NCBI GenBank assembly: GCA_024231955.1
Contig: JAAEPZ010000247.1
Location: forward strand, 1-64,000
Origin: a bacterium
Lineage (GTDB): Bacteria; Krumholzibacteriota; Krumholzibacteriia; JACNKJ01
Length of the DNA stretch: 64,000 nucleotides
Direction of reading: 5' to 3'
Within the stretch, counting starts at the first letter, position 1; the number at the start of each line of letters is the position of its first letter. The translations under genes were made by a program, and so were the position numbers. The notes beneath the pieces are model-generated. The model was not told where the DNA came from. It ran no database searches and saw only the letters and a program-made list of their open reading frames with translations. Shown piece by piece: positions 16,873-26,467 of this stretch.

Positions 16873-19822
16873 GGGTATCGTCGTAAACAGCGATACGGGT
16901 GAGGCTCTGCCTTTCGCCAATGTCGTTGTTGAGGGCACGAAGTTCGGTGCCATGACGGCTGAAGACGGAACATTCAGTTTCTACGTTCCCGCCGGTACGT
17001 ACACGCTCATCACCAGCTACATGGGTTTTGACAAGGGGGAGCATGTCGATGTCGTCATCGAACCCGAGTCGAACAAGACGGTGAATTTCGAGTTGAAGCC
17101 GAGCGTTGCGCTGGAGATGGAGACGTTCTTCGTCGACGGCGAGGGTCCCGTGGTGGATGTCAAAAGCTCCACGGTAAAGAAGAACAAGGACTCCGATGAC
17201 CTGAACGCGTTCGCGGTAGACAATGTTCAGGAGGCGATGGCCCTGGAAGCGGGCATCACCATGAAGGGCGGTCAGCTGTTTGTGCGTGGCGGTCGCGCCG
17301 GCGAGGTCTCCATGATGATTGACGGTGTGCCCGTCAATGACCCTCTGGGCGGCTCCGTACAGGTGGCCAACGTGGCGGTCGCCAACTCCGAAGCCATCAT
17401 CGGCGGCATGGATGCGGAATATGGCAATGCGCAGTCCGCGGTATTCAACATCGTCACCCGTGAGGGCGGCAGCCAGATGGAGGGTTCGCTCCGTTACACC
17501 ACTGATGACTATGGGCGGCAGGATAAAACCTACACCAACTTCGATCGGTTCGCGGTCGGCATTGGTGGTCCGCTGTTCCATGATGACTTCCGCTGGTTCC
17601 TGTCCGCCGAGGGCAACTTTTCCGACGGCGAGGACCTGACTCTCGACCGTCGCGAAGAGTGGACAACGCTCAATGGCCTGTTGCGCTGGACCGATCGTGC
17701 GCGCAACACCATGCAGGTGACGAACAAATTGACCTGGAAGTACAGCAAGAATCTCAAGTTCAACCTGGAAGCCAACCTCAACTGGTCCACGACCGATGGT
17801 TATGTCCATAACTGGAACCAGGAGGGGTACGTTAATCGTCTGCACATGTTTGAACGCCTGGAGCTGAGCGGTGAAGCGTCGGCCGAAGGGGGCATGCGGA
17901 ACTTCTACGTTGTGCGCGGCACCATGCCGGTCAAACACGGTCCCTGGTACACCGACTATTACATGACCAACAAGCGGCTTCAGGAGCAGGGACTACCCAA
18001 CAACTTCACCAAGCTCCTGATCAAATACAAACCTTCGGGGTCGAGCCAGGCCGTCTACGAGATCGCCGATGCGATGCTGGTCAACAGTGCCTATTCGGGG
18101 ACGGAATTCTATGTCCTAACCGATGAACTGTTCGATGGCTACATGGATACCCTGAGTCGGTGGAGTTATGTCAGAAACGACTCCTCACAGATCTACTACA
18201 ATTCGGCGGAACACACACCGACAACCGACAGCTACAGCAACAGTGTGAAGTTCATGGCCATCCACAACATCAGCGACAACGTATTCTACCGGTTGGCGCT
18301 GACCCGACTCTTCTTCGACAATCTTCGGACCGTGAATGGCCAGGAGCCCTGGGAGTACGACACGGCGGGAACTCCGGCGACTCTGCATAACGGCGCAACC
18401 CAGCGCAGCATCTCGCCGTCGATCTACTATACGGATCCCGACAACCCTTTCCTGGCATCCGCCTACGACTACCCGACCTACAATGATCGACAGTCGATCA
18501 GTTACATCCTTAAATTCGATATGACCAGCAACCGCTGGCATGGACATCGGATCAAGACGGGCTTCATGGCGCAGTACAACGACATGAGGAACAACCAGAT
18601 CGGATCCCCTGGTCTGACCCGTATGCTTGTGGATGACATGACCGGACGTCTTCTCGGTACGGCCCAGGGGCTGAGTGCCAACCAGTTCCACAATTTCTCG
18701 CCACTGGCTTCGTTCTATGCGCAGGATCAGTGGGACTATCAGGGCATGGTCGTCAACTTCGGCCTGCGCTATGACCTGTTCAGCCCCGGCAACGGTGTCG
18801 AGGTCCTGCTCCGGTCAAACGGCGTTGACCCGACCATCGATCGCTACAAGCAGGCCATCAGCCCGCGTCTCGGTCTGGCCTTCCCGATTACCGACCGCGA
18901 CGTGTTCCATTTCCACTATGGACGTTTCATCCAGGCCCCGGCCAACAACTTCCTGTTCCAGTCCCAGGATCCGAATTCCGGCCAGCCTGTACTTGGCAAC
19001 CCCGACCTCGAGCCTGAAATCACGATCTCCTACCAGGCGGGCGTCAACCACCAGTTCACGGAACACGTTTCGATGGATTGCGCGCTCTTCTACAAGGATA
19101 TCTACAGCCTGATTGCGACGACAACGGCTCAGGATACGATCAGCGGCACCCAGTACTTCCGCTATATCAACCAGGCTTACGCCTCGGCGCGTGGACTTGA
19201 GTTCACCCTGAGGAAGGCATTCTCGGACAACTACGGCGGCCAGTTCGCCTACACCTTGAGTTGGGCTGACGGTGTGGCCAGCGATGCGCTCTTCGGCGCC
19301 ACCAGCGCCGCGGGCCTGACTCACCTGCCGACCAAGGAGCTGCCTCTGGGTTGGGATGAACGTCACTCGCTTTCGGCGACGCTGCGTCTGGCGGATCCGG
19401 GTAGTTGGGGTGGGGGTGTCACCTACAGCTTCGGTTCCGGTTTCCCCTATACGCCCGCCTTCCGCAATGAGCGGCGTGCGGATCCGACGCTTGAAAACTC
19501 CGAAAGGTATCCGGCAACTCATAGTCTGACCCTGCAGGCGGACAAGTACTTCAATGTCTGGGGGCAGGATCTGACCGTCTTCTTCGATGGCCGTAACCTG
19601 CTTGATCAGGATCAGATCTCGAATCACAATCCGCGAATCTTCCCCGGTCTACGTTATGCCGACACCTCATATACCGAGTATTTGACGGAAACGGGCAATT
19701 ACGGTGGCGCCTATCTGGCTGATATGGATGGCGACGGCGAGGACGAATATCACCCGGTTGAAGATCCGCGCGTCTATAGCGCCCGTCGGATCTTCCGAAT
19801 CGGTTTCGGTTTCGAATTCTAG
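16781..19822 (+). CDS. TonB-dependent outer-membrane receptor with carboxypeptidase-regulatory-like domain
   Basis: Outer-membrane active transporter of 1013 residues. A signal peptide ends near residue 22 (LAFA). A CarboxypepD_reg-like beta-sandwich spans about 28-115 (VKGIVVNSDTGEALPFANV, AEDGTFSFYVPAGTYTL), typical of FCB-group receptors. A plug domain follows from about 140 to 250 (EAMALEAGITMKGGQLFVRG, then MMIDGVPVNDPL and DAEYGNAQSAVFNIVTREGG). The remainder is a 22-strand-type barrel ending in an aromatic residue (IGFGFEF). AAGGGG precedes the ATG. The substrate is unknown; exbB-exbD-tonB are 8 kb downstream on the same strand, and the next gene encodes a secreted protein, so the receptor may act with that export/import system. 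Confidence 0.93.
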   Translation: MTARGLYLSLLLLLLLPCLAFAQGGGPGEVKGIVVNSDTGEALPFANVVVEGTKFGAMTAEDGTFSFYVPAGTYTLITSYMGFDKGEHVDVVIEPESNKTVNFELKPSVALEMETFFVDGEGPVVDVKSSTVKKNKDSDDLNAFAVDNVQEAMALEAGITMKGGQLFVRGGRAGEVSMMIDGVPVNDPLGGSVQVANVAVANSEAIIGGMDAEYGNAQSAVFNIVTREGGSQMEGSLRYTTDDYGRQDKTYTNFDRFAVGIGGPLFHDDFRWFLSAEGNFSDGEDLTLDRREEWTTLNGLLRWTDRARNTMQVTNKLTWKYSKNLKFNLEANLNWSTTDGYVHNWNQEGYVNRLHMFERLELSGEASAEGGMRNFYVVRGTMPVKHGPWYTDYYMTNKRLQEQGLPNNFTKLLIKYKPSGSSQAVYEIADAMLVNSAYSGTEFYVLTDELFDGYMDTLSRWSYVRNDSSQIYYNSAEHTPTTDSYSNSVKFMAIHNISDNVFYRLALTRLFFDNLRTVNGQEPWEYDTAGTPATLHNGATQRSISPSIYYTDPDNPFLASAYDYPTYNDRQSISYILKFDMTSNRWHGHRIKTGFMAQYNDMRNNQIGSPGLTRMLVDDMTGRLLGTAQGLSANQFHNFSPLASFYAQDQWDYQGMVVNFGLRYDLFSPGNGVEVLLRSNGVDPTIDRYKQAISPRLGLAFPITDRDVFHFHYGRFIQAPANNFLFQSQDPNSGQPVLGNPDLEPEITISYQAGVNHQFTEHVSMDCALFYKDIYSLIATTTAQDTISGTQYFRYINQAYASARGLEFTLRKAFSDNYGGQFAYTLSWADGVASDALFGATSAAGLTHLPTKELPLGWDERHSLSATLRLADPGSWGGGVTYSFGSGFPYTPAFRNERRADPTLENSERYPATHSLTLQADKYFNVWGQDLTVFFDGRNLLDQDQISNHNPRIFPGLRYADTSYTEYLTETGNYGGAYLADMDGDGEDEYHPVEDPRVYSARRIFRIGFGFEF

Positions 19823-19856
19823 ACCCTGCTACCAGGAAAGCAGAAAGGACGGAGTG

Positions 19857-22400
19857 ATGCATTATCGGTTTCAAGGGAGGAAGTTGAATCGCCCGAGCGG
19901 ACTCATTGTCTGCCTGGCGCTGCTTCTCCTAATATCGATATCTGCCCAAGCGCATCAGGACAAGACGGCGGGTTCTACCCAGGCATTGGGTATGGACGCT
20001 GCAATGCTGCTTGACGGCAGTTTTGTTCACAATGTGGGCGAGTTGCAGATGAACATCACCAACTTCGGTGTTTTCGGCTCCTATCCCACCTGGGGCCTGC
20101 CCATGTCCGAGTCGCCTTCGGCTCAATGGCCTGCGGGTAGCGGCGTCGAGTACCTCTGGTCCGCCGGGATCTGGTGTGGTGCTCTGGTTTCGGGAGTGCC
20201 GCGGGTCTCCACTACCCAGGCTGGAGTGTGGGAATTCCGGCCGGGGTTGGAGCCCATCTATACAGTCTACCGCTCGTTTGAGGGGGCAAGGGGGGGGACC
20301 AGACTACCTTCTCCCGCAGTGGATGACGACAATGACAACATGATAGACGAGGACCCCTTGGATGGGTTCGATAACGATGGCGACGGTGAGATCGATGAGG
20401 ATTTCTCCGCCATCTCCAACCAGATGTTCCGGACAACCTATCGCGATGACCTCCCCGAATGCTTCTCGAGTTCATCGGATCACCAGCCGCTCAACGTCTT
20501 CATCGTTCAGGAATCCTATCAGTGGGAGAACGATCGTGTTGATGATTTTGTCGGTGTGGAGTTCTGGATCACCAATATCGGTGAAGCTACTCTTGAGAAT
20601 TTCTGTCTGGGTTTCTACGCGGATCCCGATGTCGGTTCACGCACATTGCCCAACAACTACGAGGATGATCTGGTTGATGTCATCAGCCAAACAGCCTGCG
20701 TGAAGAAGGGCAACTTCAATATCCCCGTCACCTTTGCCATGGGCGTGGCCTATGACGAGGACGGCGACCTGGATGCGGATGAACCGGCCCTTGGTGAGAT
20801 CGGCATCATGTTCATGGGGCACACCACAGATCCCGGTGGTGAGACTGCGCCCGCCCGGGTAGGTCTCCGTTCCTGGCAGGCTTTTTCGGGGAGTGCCTCC
20901 TTCGAAGATGGTGGAGACCCCACCAACGATAACCAGCGATATGAACTGCTTGCTGATGATTCAAACGACAAGAAACCTACAGCTGCCCGCGACTATCGCA
21001 TGTTGCTCTCGGCCGGGCCGTTCCTGGTCAGCGCTGGGGAGACGATCAACTTTCAGGTGGCATTTGTGATCGGCGAGGGACGCGATGGCCTGCTTGATAA
21101 TGCAGCTCAGGCAAAACTCACCTATGATGGCAACTGGTTCAACCTTGATGGGGACATTGCGACCCCTGACGAGGATTGCGCGGAGACATTGATCTTCGAT
21201 CCGTTGAATGATGTCGAATGGGCCAACCCCTGCGACAGCCTGTCTCAACCGATGGTGGTCACCAAGGGGGACAAAGCCTGGGTCAATAATGACTGTCTTT
21301 TCGAGCTTGAGGCCAACGAGCTTTGTGCACCCGGTGCCACAGAGGGCAGTGACAGCTGGTGGTGCACTGGACGAGGTGAGGCGTATGGCGGCCTGGAGAC
21401 CCAGATCCATTGGCTCTATGGCTCGGCTCCTCCTGCACCCAATCTGAGAATTTGGCCTACTGAGGGCAAGAACGTGCTGTTCTGGGACAACTTCAGCGAA
21501 TCAATCCCGGATGTCAGCGAGTTGGTCTACGACTTCGAGGGCTACCGTATCTGGCGTGCCGATAACTGGGCGCGGCCCTATGGTTCATCCGTTGATAACG
21601 GCCCCTCCACTGACCTGTGGATGCTTCTGAATGAGTATGACCTGCCCAATGGCCTTGGCAGCGACAGCGGGCTTGATATTGTGCGTTACATGCCCAATAT
21701 CGACGCCAATCTGGTCGCTTTCTACACGGATACCCTGATGATCAATTCGGGAATCGAAGATTCCAATGATCTACTGCCGCCCAGAGGTTACACGATGGCG
21801 GACGCCGATACGGCCATCGCCATTGCCAAGCAGCAACTTGGTTTGCCTGGAGGCAGAAGCTACTACCGTTATGAAGATACCAGAGTGCATACAGGCATGC
21901 ATTACTTCTACTCGGTTACCGCCATGGATCACATCACGATTTCGGATCCCGGCGGCAATGTTCTGGGCTATGGTACGGGACTTTCCGGCGACCCCTCGTC
22001 TGGATTCGTTTACACCGTGCCGCAGAGCAGAAGTCAGGGGAGCTGGGAATATGACCCCAGTAAGGTCATAGTTGTTCCCAACCCTGCTACAACCGAGAGT
22101 ATGGCGCCCTGGGCACTTGGTGCCAACAACGACGATCCTACCGGTTTGAAAATCGAATTCAGACATCTGCCGGCGGGAGTTTGTACAATCAGAATTTTCT
22201 CTTTGGCCGGCGATCTCGTTGAATCCATAGAGCATGACCTCACAGACCAGATCAATGATGGTGACTATGCCTCCACTGGGACGGTTGCCTGGGATCTCGT
22301 CAGTCGCAATGGCCAGGATGTGGCGAGCGGCGTGTACATTTACGCAGTCGAAGCAGACGGCTTCGAAACAGCTATCGGTAAATTCGTGGTGATTCGCTAG
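19857..22400 (+). CDS. Large secreted protein with calcium-type Asp loops and FlgD/T9SS-like C-terminal domain
   Basis: The 847-residue protein starts with a signal peptide (GLIVCLALLLLISISAQA). An Asp-rich stretch at about residues 157-182 (DDDNDNMIDEDPLDGF, then DNDGDGEIDEDF) resembles calcium-binding thrombospondin-3/EF-like loops. The last 110 residues form a FlgD-Ig/type IX-like sorting module: VVPNPATTE, then LPAGVCTIRIFSLAGDLV, WDLVSRNGQDVASGVYIYA, and GKFVVIR at the extreme end. The middle has no recognised enzyme domain. ATG at 19857 follows AAGGAC; a GTG at 19854 is possible. It sits between the TonB receptor and a PorV-like gene, which suggests surface display or secretion through a T9SS-like route. 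Confidence 0.8.
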   Translation: MHYRFQGRKLNRPSGLIVCLALLLLISISAQAHQDKTAGSTQALGMDAAMLLDGSFVHNVGELQMNITNFGVFGSYPTWGLPMSESPSAQWPAGSGVEYLWSAGIWCGALVSGVPRVSTTQAGVWEFRPGLEPIYTVYRSFEGARGGTRLPSPAVDDDNDNMIDEDPLDGFDNDGDGEIDEDFSAISNQMFRTTYRDDLPECFSSSSDHQPLNVFIVQESYQWENDRVDDFVGVEFWITNIGEATLENFCLGFYADPDVGSRTLPNNYEDDLVDVISQTACVKKGNFNIPVTFAMGVAYDEDGDLDADEPALGEIGIMFMGHTTDPGGETAPARVGLRSWQAFSGSASFEDGGDPTNDNQRYELLADDSNDKKPTAARDYRMLLSAGPFLVSAGETINFQVAFVIGEGRDGLLDNAAQAKLTYDGNWFNLDGDIATPDEDCAETLIFDPLNDVEWANPCDSLSQPMVVTKGDKAWVNNDCLFELEANELCAPGATEGSDSWWCTGRGEAYGGLETQIHWLYGSAPPAPNLRIWPTEGKNVLFWDNFSESIPDVSELVYDFEGYRIWRADNWARPYGSSVDNGPSTDLWMLLNEYDLPNGLGSDSGLDIVRYMPNIDANLVAFYTDTLMINSGIEDSNDLLPPRGYTMADADTAIAIAKQQLGLPGGRSYYRYEDTRVHTGMHYFYSVTAMDHITISDPGGNVLGYGTGLSGDPSSGFVYTVPQSRSQGSWEYDPSKVIVVPNPATTESMAPWALGANNDDPTGLKIEFRHLPAGVCTIRIFSLAGDLVESIEHDLTDQINDGDYASTGTVAWDLVSRNGQDVASGVYIYAVEADGFETAIGKFVVIR

Positions 22401-22456
22401 GTCGAACGCCGACTTGGCAAACATTCATCGAGATACAATCTCGCGGGAGGTTGATT

Positions 22457-23392
22457 GTGAAACGAGTAGTCCTGTTAGCAATTGTGATGCTGACCATTTT
22501 CGCCACGGTTGCCCAAGGGGAGATCTTTGAAAAAGTGGGTACCTTCGGTGCTCAATTCCTCAAGATCGGACCATCGGCACGTGCGGCCGGAATGGGTAAC
22601 AGCTTCACGGCGGTCGCAAATGATGCCAGCGCGACCTACTGGAATCCGGGTGGACTTGTGGATACGCCGAATACAGCGTTGATCCTGAACCATGTGGAGT
22701 GGCCCGCGGACATAAAGCTGGACTATGTGTCCTACGTGTTCCGCACACCTTTCCTGCCTGGCACCATCGGTCTGACGGCCAGGGCCTTGACGATGGACCC
22801 TCAGGTTGAGCGGACAATATATCTGCCCAACGGTACCGGACGTGATTTTGACTGTGGGGACATGAGCTTCGGCTTCACCTACTCGCAGTTCTTCACGGAT
22901 AGGTTCTCGACGGGTTTGACCCTGAATTTCATCCACATGGGTCTGGCCGACAAGAGCGTCAATACCAGCTCCTTTGATTTCGGTCTGATCTACAGGATTG
23001 GGATCAGGGGGATGCGGCTGGGTATGGTTGTCCAGAATGTCGGCGGCGAGGTCGACTTCGATTCTCGGGCCGCCAAAATGCCGATGCTCTTCAAGGTCGG
23101 GTTGGCCGTTGATGCTTTCCAATTTGGGCCGCACTACATGATGAGTGTGATTGAATTCTCCCATCCTTCCGATAATGCGGAACGTGCGAATCTTGGAATC
23201 GAGTACTCCTTCAACAGCTTCATGTTCCTTCGTAGCGGCTATAACGCCGGATATGACACCAATGGTCTGACCGGCGGTTTCGGCCTGGCAGTCAATACCA
23301 GTGACCGATCAAAGCTGTTCATCGATTACGCTTTTGAGGATCTGTCCTATCTGGGATTTGCTCACCGTTTCTCTGTGAGCTTTTCATACTAA
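22457..23392 (+). CDS. PorV/PorQ-family outer-membrane protein
   Basis: The 311-residue beta-barrel protein has a signal peptide followed by the family hallmark KVGTFGAQFLKIGPSARAAG, then MGNSFTAVANDASATYWNPG. In Bacteroidota, PorV helps deliver T9SS cargo at the outer membrane; in other FCB phyla the family is widespread and less understood. It ends in an aromatic-terminated strand (HRFSVSFSY). GTG at 22457 is 6 bases after GGGAGG (22445-22450); a TTG at 22451 is too close. Gene order with the preceding C-terminal-module protein supports a shared export role. Confidence 0.85.
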   Translation: MKRVVLLAIVMLTIFATVAQGEIFEKVGTFGAQFLKIGPSARAAGMGNSFTAVANDASATYWNPGGLVDTPNTALILNHVEWPADIKLDYVSYVFRTPFLPGTIGLTARALTMDPQVERTIYLPNGTGRDFDCGDMSFGFTYSQFFTDRFSTGLTLNFIHMGLADKSVNTSSFDFGLIYRIGIRGMRLGMVVQNVGGEVDFDSRAAKMPMLFKVGLAVDAFQFGPHYMMSVIEFSHPSDNAERANLGIEYSFNSFMFLRSGYNAGYDTNGLTGGFGLAVNTSDRSKLFIDYAFEDLSYLGFAHRFSVSFSY

Positions 23393-23420
23393 AGTAACCT
23401 CTCCCGCGAGGTTGTCTAAG

Positions 23421-23442
23421 ACCGCTCCCTGTGGGGAGCGGT
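23421..23442 (+). other. 9-bp hairpin between the PorV-like and GWxTD genes
   Basis: ACCGCTCCC (23421-23429) pairs perfectly with GGGAGCGGT (23434-23442) across a 4-base loop. No T-run follows, so it is probably an mRNA-processing or stability element rather than a full terminator. Confidence 0.5.
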
Positions 23443-23467
23443 GCCACCGGAAGTCTGGAGCGAGTCA

Positions 23468-24967
23468 ATGTTTGCCAGAGGACAACTGCATAACAACTAC
23501 AGAGGGCGGCTTCGCCTGATCGTTCGTCTGTACTTGTTGATATGCATCCTCTTGCCGGCAGCATCGGCTTCTGCTCTCACCGCTACAGGCGAATTCATTA
23601 CCTACCTTGATCTGTATTCATCACCCCTCGCCGATGGCTCTACAAGTCTCGTCCTTTATGCCCAATTGCCGGTAGCCAATCTATCCTGGCATGAGAGCGG
23701 AGACAGTCTGATAGCTAATCTGCATGTGACCTGGAGCTTCAACAGTTCAGGCGAATCGGTCGTTGCCATCGACGAGGATGTCGATTTGGTGCGACCGTTA
23801 ATCGGGTCCGAGGGCCTCCAAAGCATGTACTATATTAGGGAAGTCCAGCCACCCGCCGGCATTTATCGGCTGGAATTCACCTGTGAAGACAAGGGACGAA
23901 AGATCGGGGGACTGTTTGGCGGTCTATTCGGTCACTATCCTGCAGCTTCTCTGACCTCCAGGGTTGTCGTCAGGGATTTTAGCGCAGGTGGGATTCTTGC
24001 CGACCTGCTGCCATATTCCATCGTCGGAGAGAACCTTTTTTCAAGACCTAACCCATCCGGTGCGTATCTGATCGGGGATCCGCACATGGAAATCAGAACC
24101 TGTTTTACACCACCAGCAAACCGCGAAGGTTACTTCTCGCTGATATTGAAGGTGGAGGATAGGTTCGGGAATATTTGCTTCAGGAGTAAAGGCGGCTGGA
24201 AATACGAATCGGAAATATTGCCGCTTCAATTCAGAATTCCCATCGCCGGGCTTGAGGCAGGCGAGTACAAGGTGAAGCTGGTTCTTGGTGGTGAGGATGT
24301 TCAATCCGCTGAATACTCCTATCCCTTAATGATCGTGGGTAGCCTCGACATCGATGACAAGGAGCTCGCTCAGAGAAGCATAGAAGCTCAGCTCCTTCTT
24401 GGCAATGAAGCCTACAATGATTGGTTGCGGTTGCCTGCCTGGAACAGGGTTGAGGTTATGACCCGCTTCTGGCATGATCGTGACCCCAACCCATCGACTG
24501 AGGAGAATGAAATTTATGAAGAGTTCCTCAGTCGATATTCCATCGCTATGGAAAAGTTTACGGTCTTCCAACCTGGACCATTGACTGATCGTGGCCGAAT
24601 AATGATCCGTTATGGCGAGCCGGATATCTTCCGGCAAGAGATCATGCCACTTAATAAAGAGGCTCTTGTTAATGAGATTCGGGGGCTCCATGGGGGGACC
24701 TCTGAGGATCAGGGGCAGGACGTCGGGTTGGATAGTCGAAATTCAGACCTCGGCAGGGACTTGAATTCTGTGGGAATGGGTGCTTCATTCAGTATGGGGG
24801 GCGAAAGCGAACCCTATGAGTATTGGGCCTATGATCTTGAGGGAGACCCACTCCTCCCGGAGTTTAAGCTCAATCTGTCAGGTGTGGGGCTGAAGCTGAT
24901 CTTCGCAGATCGATTTGGATACGGAGAATACCGTTTGCTGTATCGATCCGAGGATTTTGATTTTTGA
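23468..24967 (+). CDS. GWxTD domain-containing exported protein
   Basis: The 499-residue protein has an N-terminal signal segment (LYLLICILLPAASASA). A beta-rich middle is followed by a C-terminal GWxTD-type domain from about residue 310: YNDWLRLPAWNRVEVMTRFW, then HDRDPNPSTEENEIYEEF, RGRIMIRYGEPDIF and PYEYWAYD. The domain is found in Acidobacteria, Gemmatimonadota, Bacteroidota and relatives; its function is unknown. ATG at 23468 follows GGAG. A second GWxTD gene lies at 30126, and the TonB machinery is between them, hinting at a common envelope process. Confidence 0.85.
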   Translation: MFARGQLHNNYRGRLRLIVRLYLLICILLPAASASALTATGEFITYLDLYSSPLADGSTSLVLYAQLPVANLSWHESGDSLIANLHVTWSFNSSGESVVAIDEDVDLVRPLIGSEGLQSMYYIREVQPPAGIYRLEFTCEDKGRKIGGLFGGLFGHYPAASLTSRVVVRDFSAGGILADLLPYSIVGENLFSRPNPSGAYLIGDPHMEIRTCFTPPANREGYFSLILKVEDRFGNICFRSKGGWKYESEILPLQFRIPIAGLEAGEYKVKLVLGGEDVQSAEYSYPLMIVGSLDIDDKELAQRSIEAQLLLGNEAYNDWLRLPAWNRVEVMTRFWHDRDPNPSTEENEIYEEFLSRYSIAMEKFTVFQPGPLTDRGRIMIRYGEPDIFRQEIMPLNKEALVNEIRGLHGGTSEDQGQDVGLDSRNSDLGRDLNSVGMGASFSMGGESEPYEYWAYDLEGDPLLPEFKLNLSGVGLKLIFADRFGYGEYRLLYRSEDFDF

Positions 24968-24999
24968 CCATTTGGCAATAGGTTACACAAGGTTTTCCG

Positions 25000-25028
25000 T
25001 TGACTCGGCAGGTTGTGGAGCCTATAGT
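25000..25028 (+). promoter_or_regulatory. Sigma70-type promoter for exbB-exbD-exbD-tonB
   Basis: TTGACT at 25000-25005, exactly 17 bases, then TATAGT at 25023-25028. The start of transcription would be near 25035, giving a 125-base leader before exbB. This is one of the best promoter matches in the window and lies in the 192-base gap ahead of a four-gene operon. Confidence 0.6.
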
Positions 25029-25159
25029 TGGATCTCCTTAAGTCCTTTTGGAATCCTAGAAGCCAAAGATTTGCAATAGCTTAGGGGGCCACTGCGTCCA
25101 GGGTTGTAAATGGTGAACCCTGTACATGCCTCATTTCATGCTCAAAGGAGTAGGGATCG

Positions 25160-26017
25160 ATGAATATCTGGAAGAATAGCTCATGGCTGGCTCTAGCCTT
25201 GGGAATCTTGGTTTTGGTGTCAACACCTATGGCCTTCGCTCAGGATGCTGCTGATGTTGCCGACGATGTTTCAACAGTGAACTTTCGTATTGCTCCTGGA
25301 GCAGTTGCAGATTCGGATACTACCGGTTTTGCGCAGGCAACTCTTGATTTCTATTCCGAGGGCGGGTTCTACGCCTGGTTTGAACAAACTCGTCTGGGAC
25401 GTTCCGGTGTCGGCGGCCTATTCATTCAGGGTGGACTCTTCATGTGGCCCCTTTTGGCAACGGCCATCATCGGCATGATATTCATTCTGGAGCGTTTGTG
25501 GACTCTGTCCCGTGCACGCGTCAATACTCGTAAACTCATGTTCAATATTCAGAAATCACTCCGGAGTGAAGGTGTTGATTCTGCGATTCGTACATGCGAG
25601 AGAACTCGAGGACCGATCGCCGCAATCTTGCACGCTGGTTTGCTAAGAACCGCGAGGGGTCCCGTTGCTGTCGAGAAAGCAATCGAGACCGCCGGTGCCA
25701 TCGAGATGGCTTTCCTCGAAAAGGGCCTGGCAGCCATTGCTGCTGTCGTCAACGTTGGTCCCATGCTTGGTTTCCTCGGAACCGTTTCCGGTATGATCAA
25801 CGCTTTCAAGGCTATTGCCGCCTCTGAAAACGTTAGTGCGAAACTGGTTGCGACTGGTATCTCTGAAGCCCTGATCACCACGGCAACCGGTCTGGTCATC
25901 GCTATCCCGACCAGCCTTTGCCACTCCTACTTCGTGGGTCTGGTCGATCGCTTCGTCGTTGAGATGGAAGAAACCAGTGCCGAGTTGATCAACGAGTTGA
26001 CGGAACTGGGCCTCTAG
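25160..26017 (+). CDS. exbB: ExbB/TolQ-family proton channel
   Basis: Inner-membrane MotA/TolQ/ExbB protein that uses the proton gradient to power TonB. It has 285 residues. An N-terminal signal-like segment (to about residue 27, MAFAQ) and a periplasmic stretch precede the first core membrane helix (LFMWPLLATAIIGMIFILERL). The other two helices, near 190-215 (AIAAVVNVGPMLGFLGTVSGM) and 230-260 (ISEALITTATGLVIAIPTSL), carry the conserved family pattern. The extra N-terminal region is common in Bacteroidota-like ExbB. First gene of exbB-exbD1-exbD2-tonB. Confidence 0.93.
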   Translation: MNIWKNSSWLALALGILVLVSTPMAFAQDAADVADDVSTVNFRIAPGAVADSDTTGFAQATLDFYSEGGFYAWFEQTRLGRSGVGGLFIQGGLFMWPLLATAIIGMIFILERLWTLSRARVNTRKLMFNIQKSLRSEGVDSAIRTCERTRGPIAAILHAGLLRTARGPVAVEKAIETAGAIEMAFLEKGLAAIAAVVNVGPMLGFLGTVSGMINAFKAIAASENVSAKLVATGISEALITTATGLVIAIPTSLCHSYFVGLVDRFVVEMEETSAELINELTELGL

Positions 26018-26041
26018 GCCGGCCAACTGGAGGAATGCTCC

Positions 26042-26455
26042 ATGGGAATGTTGAGTAAGAAGAAAAAGAAGGGCGCGCCGGAGATCAATACCGCCTCTAC
26101 TGCGGATATCTCCTTTCTGCTGCTGATCTTCTTCATCGTGAGTACCGTGTTCAATGTCGATCAGGGTTTGCCCTTGGTGCTTCCGAGTGGGGAGGCCAGT
26201 GACGCAGCTCAGGTGAGCCGGAAGAACATCCTGGAAATCAAGGCCATGGCCGATAATACCATTACCGTTAAAGGTAATGTGGTCAGACTTGATCGAATCC
26301 GGCAGATGGTTCAAGAGGCTCAAAATGCCAATCCGAAGTTGATTGTGGTCGTCCAGACGGCTCCTTTGGCGCAGTATGGGCTGATGATCAACATTCTGGA
26401 TGAACTGAAGATGGCACACATCAAGAAGATCTCCATCAAAATGTTAGATTCTTGA
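26042..26455 (+). CDS. exbD: ExbD/TolR-family protein 1
   Basis: Single-pass partner of ExbB. It has 137 residues: a basic N-terminus (MLSKKKKKGAPEINTASTAD), one membrane helix with the key Asp just before it (DISFLLLIFFIVSTVF), and a periplasmic ExbD fold. ATG at 26042 follows GGAGGA, 25 bases after the exbB stop. It lies directly ahead of a second exbD copy. Confidence 0.93.
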   Translation: MGMLSKKKKKGAPEINTASTADISFLLLIFFIVSTVFNVDQGLPLVLPSGEASDAAQVSRKNILEIKAMADNTITVKGNVVRLDRIRQMVQEAQNANPKLIVVVQTAPLAQYGLMINILDELKMAHIKKISIKMLDS

Positions 26456-26467
26456 GGAGGGGGGAAA

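Noticed and set aside
23421..23442. Rho-independent terminator after the PorV-like gene
   Set aside because: Perfect stem but no T-run, so called only as a hairpin.
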